Source: Telopea speciosissima
Taxonomy: Eukaryota; Streptophyta; Magnoliopsida; Proteales; Proteaceae
Direction: 5' to 3'
NCBI RefSeq assembly: GCF_018873765.1
Contig: NC_057919.1
Coordinates: 21,616,698-21,680,697 of the forward strand
DNA length: 64,000 nt
The notes under the pieces were generated by a model, which was given only the letters and a program-made list of their open reading frames with translations, had not been told where the DNA came from and did not search any database. The translations under genes were made by a program, and so were the position numbers. Shown piece after piece: positions 61,197 through 64,000 of the stretch (positions are counted from its first letter, which is position 1; the number at the start of each line of letters is the position of its first letter).

Positions 61197-61744
61197 TAAT
61201 CCAAACAAACAGGCCAAATACGATGCAGAATGTATCCAGAAAATTGACCAAAGACTGATATAGAATCTGTCCAGAAAATCTCAGAAAATTGATCCAGAAA
61301 ACTGTCCCAAGAAAAACGGTGCAGATTATGTCCAGATATTTGATGCAGAATCTGCCCAAAAAATTAATCCAGAAAGCTGTCCCAAAAACAATGCAGGTTT
61401 TGTCCAGAAAAACCGATGCAGAATCTGCCCAGAAACTGATCGATATCACTATCTCAAACACTCAGCAACACATACCTGAATTGAGATAGAAGCCGCAACC
61501 TTCTACTCCATAAATCGATCACCAAACAACAGAGAGCCCTAGTTCTTAAATTCGAAGCATGAACTAGGCTCTAAAGATCTCCAAAATACAGCATAGGATG
61601 CTGTACCCCTTCAAACGAAGAACAAAAAAAGTCTCAAATCACCAACCAGCAATGAACCAATCGATATTGGTTGAAACCGTGAGAAAGAGGAGAACAAGAT
61701 ACTAGGGAATATGTAGCAGCCCTAAGGATCTTGCTCTGATACCA

Positions 61745-61955
61745 TGTAAATCTGTAAACAAAGAAAAAGGAGAAGAAAAGAGGGAGTAAGAAGAAGAAGA
61801 TGTGCTGCAACTCTTGGGAGCCATCGATTTCAATATATAATAAGGAAAACCCCAAAACAAAAAAACAATAAAAAAAGACAGAAATACCCCCATAGAGAAA
61901 TCGTGATTAGTAAATCATGATTCCCCTCCCTCTCTTTACATCGTGACTTCTAACA
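61745..61955 (-). repeat. 5' LTR of the outer Copia element
   Basis: 211 bp; in element orientation TGTTAGAAGTCACGATG to CAGATTTACA, immediately followed by the primer site (61744-61733). It differs from the 3' LTR at a number of positions and by a small indel near 61815. Confidence 0.9.
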
Positions 61956-62200
61956 CGAGGTGTTGGAGAGGATAAATTTCAAGGTGGCACCAAAAAGGCG
62001 GACCAAGGCGTCCAAGGAGCCTGGACCATAGTTGTTGCAGCGTCTAGGCAAACCAAGCCGTTGGAGAGGGTCCAAAACAAAGGCAACACCATTTAGGCGA
62101 GCAAGGCGGCCAAAGCAGCCAAGGCGACCAAGGCGATCAAGGCACCTGGATGCCTAGGCTACGCCTTGACAACTGGGAGTTTTGATAACTATGCTGTCTA

Positions 62201-63020
62201 GATTCTTTCCCCCATTGAACCAGTATATTTGGGCTCATATTCTGACAGTACTGACTACTGAGGCCCATCCAACCATTAATTTAAGACCAGATCTGTATGA
62301 GTCAATTAGACCTAATCTCACAACAGGATCTCAAGAACACAGTCAAATCACTCAAGTCAACCCAAAGTCAATAGAAAAGCCAACCTTCTCAGATGAAGGT
62401 CAAACTCTAGGATTCAATTACAAACAATGAGGATAGACAACCTTCAGAAGATAGGAGAAAGTAAACTGTCAGATTGTGAGTAATTAGAAAATTTTAAATC
62501 TGAAATAGATTTTCCAGCAAATAGAAGAATTGAAATTAAATCAAATCAGTAGGTTAGATCCTCCCAAAACTCAGATCGAGTTCCACTTCACTCCTCGACT
62601 ACTTAACTTATGCTCAATATATGGATCAAATCCAATGGTGGTTTTGAGATTAATCAACCAAACTTCAGATCTAAAAATCACAAAGTAAGAACTTACGAGA
62701 TTTTAAATAGAAACAAATCTGAGAATCAGATCAGCACAAAACTTGGGTTGAGTAGCACTCTTGGATCATAGAACAAGAACTCGCAAGATCTTGATGAATA
62801 TCTCGCTATTTTGAGAACTCAAGACGAGATCTCAGGTGATACCCAATATTACCCCATCTCGGTGAGATCTCGACCCTAAATCAAGCATATTAGTTCCAGA
62901 ATCTGACGAGATCTCGTGGTTTTGGTCATCTCGGTGGGAAATCTTGGTATACAGACACCTATTTATGCAAACCTTGGTATACAAACACTTATTTATGCTA
63001 GAAACCAGGACAAATACTTA
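62201..63020. other. GEM-like intron 3 continued, CGAGATCTCG-rich
   Basis: AT-rich sequence; at about 62790-62945 it has repeated GAGATCTC, CATCTCGG and GACGAGATCTCG phrases like those near 18050-18115. No coding domain. The last GEM-like exon was not found here. Confidence 0.4.
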
Positions 63021-63024
63021 TTTA

Positions 63025-63801
63025 GTATTTGTATTTCATTTACTTAAGATATTATTTATAAATAAGCAAATAGCCCCCTATTTGAATCCAATATAAATAG
63101 TTAAAAAATCAAATTCCAAAGTATAAAAAGTCAACCCCCTAGTTCAAGAACAAAAACTGGATTTCGACGGTAGGTGCAATTTTCAACTTTTTAATGTTGG
63201 GGTTTTTCTCAAATCTAAAAATTCAATAAATCTTAATATGGTAAAACATTGCTAAAAAACAAAAGTGCGGTAAAATATTCATTTGTTTTGATGTCCAAAA
63301 AAATATTTTCATTCAATGCAATTTTGACAGCATTCACACACACCAAATTAAGTTTGACCGGTACATTAATATAAATCAATTTAAGCAATCTTGGACATGT
63401 TAGAAAGCTTTCCAACAAATCCAAAATTTCTTAAATCTGATTTATATTGAAAAAGTTATGTACTGCTCAAACTTAATTTGGTGTGCACGAATGCTATCAA
63501 AATCGCTCTGAATGAAAATATTTTTTGGGGCATCAAAACAAATGAATATTTTACCGCACTTTTGGTTTTTAGCTATGTTTTAGCATATTAAGATTTATGG
63601 AATTTTTAGATTTGAGAAAAACCCTAGCATTAGAAAGTTGAAAATTGCACTTACCGCCGAAAATCCAGTCTATGTTCTTGAACTGGGGGGTTGACTTTTT
63701 ATCCTTTTGAAATTTGATTTTTTAACTATTTTTTATTGGATTCAAATAGGGGGATTTTTGCTTATTTATGAATAATATCTTAAGTAAATGAAATACAAAT
63801 A
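63025..63801. repeat. Near-perfect palindrome, two arms of about 385 bp
   Basis: The sequence from 63025 to 63407 is repeated in inverted orientation from 63408 to 63801, with centre GAAAGCTTTC at 63403-63412 and no spacer. Paired landmarks include GTATTTCATTTACTTAAG with CTTAAGTAAATGAAATAC, GGTAAAATATTCATTTG with CAAATGAATATTTTACC, and CCAAATTAAGTTTGA with TCAAACTTAATTTGG. Arms differ by scattered substitutions and small indels. No ORF of note. Confidence 0.85.
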
Positions 63802-63845
63802 CAAAAACATTTACTTAACTGGGGGGAAAAACCCGCAGTTAGAAA

Positions 63846-64000
63846 TGTTTTACCATATTAAGATTTATGGAATTTTTAGATTTGAGAAAAACCCCAGCAT
63901 AGAAAGTTGAAAACTACACCTATCGCCGAAAATCCAGTTTTTGTTCTTGAACTGGGGGGTTGACTTTTTATCCTTTTTGAATTTGATTTTTTAACTATTT
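63846..64000. repeat. Third copy of the palindrome arm, cut by the window edge
   Basis: From TTTTACCATATTAAG onward this repeats, in the same orientation, the part of the right arm that starts near 63580 (ATATTAAGATTTATGGAA, then TTTTTAGATTTGAG and GAACTGGGGGGTTGAC). It continues past the end of the window. Confidence 0.85.

Larger units (their letters stand above)
51745..61955 (-). mobile_element. Outer Copia element (minus strand), interrupted by a second Copia
   Basis: Its 5' LTR is 61745-61955 and its 3' LTR 51745-51951 (gene orientation minus). The primer site TGGTATCAGAGC is on the minus strand at 61744-61733 and the polypurine tract is next to 51952. The target duplication is CAAGG (51740-51744) and CGAGG (61956-61960), four of five bases. 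Removing the inner insertion leaves about 5.1 kb, normal for Copia. It sits in GEM-like intron 3, antisense to the gene. Confidence 0.93.
51717..62200. mobile_element. Foldback repeat copy 3, split by the nested Copia pair
   Basis: The left part (about 51717-51744: TTGTTATCAAGGCGGCAAGGCGACC) and right part (61956-62200, with GAGGTGTTGGAGAGG, CCAAGGCGTCCAAGG, GCCTTGACAACT and GATAACTATG) are pieces of the same GGCG-rich family as 14501 and 50024. The intervening sequence is entirely retrotransposon. The right part seems to contain two adjacent copies, with inner ends near 62025. Confidence 0.6.

Noticed and set aside
62182..62430. Possible last exon of the GEM-like gene
   Set aside because: The translation has no resemblance to the GRAM C-terminal sequence and no phase-0 acceptor fits.

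Overview
The window is nuclear DNA of a flowering plant, probably a eudicot or magnoliid. It has long AT-rich introns, GT-AG splice sites, plant-specific gene families and heavy transposon load. I cannot fix the species from sequence alone. Three host genes are supported. (1) PPOX1/PDX3 (+ strand, 14 coding exons, 3892-19876) encodes a fusion of an NAD(P)HX epimerase-like domain and pyridoxine/pyridoxamine 5'-phosphate oxidase, and reads open throughout. (2) An AFB4/AFB5-clade auxin receptor F-box gene (- strand, 3 exons, 34503-37011) reads open throughout. (3) A GEM-like/FIP1 GRAM-domain gene (+ strand, from 45506) shows three exons; its last exon lies beyond the window, after an intron longer than 12.6 kb.

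Layout. 1-2238: a small Mutator-type MITE, then a 2.0-kb Pack-MULE carrying a broken copy of part of a host gene. 1928-4010: about four tandem units of roughly 0.5 kb, each joining the 3' end of that MULE to a copy of the PPOX1 leader, directly upstream of PPOX1. 3892-19876: PPOX1; its fifth intron (9.3 kb) holds a complete but dead Copia element (6890-12670), and a later intron holds an RTE-type LINE fragment. 19877-34500: gene-poor, with MITEs, an LTR relic and a decayed L1-type LINE. 34503-37011: AFB5-like gene, with a (GA)n tract upstream. 37012-45505: an ARM-repeat pseudogene fragment, a second LTR relic, a cluster of GC-rich palindromic MITEs and a hAT-type MITE. 45506-64000: the GEM-like gene, whose third intron contains a three-layer nest: a foldback repeat interrupted by a minus-strand Copia element, itself interrupted by a plus-strand relative. 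The window ends in a near-perfect 0.8-kb palindrome.

The host genes are not a functional cluster: one is in vitamin B6 salvage, one in auxin perception and one in an ABA/membrane-associated GRAM family. The most notable features are structural: transposon-associated tandem amplification of the PPOX1 promoter/leader, the same-family Copia nest that splits a zinc-knuckle codon region, and the long hairpin at the right edge. I saw no unmistakable new gene system; the most original candidates are these structural arrangements.
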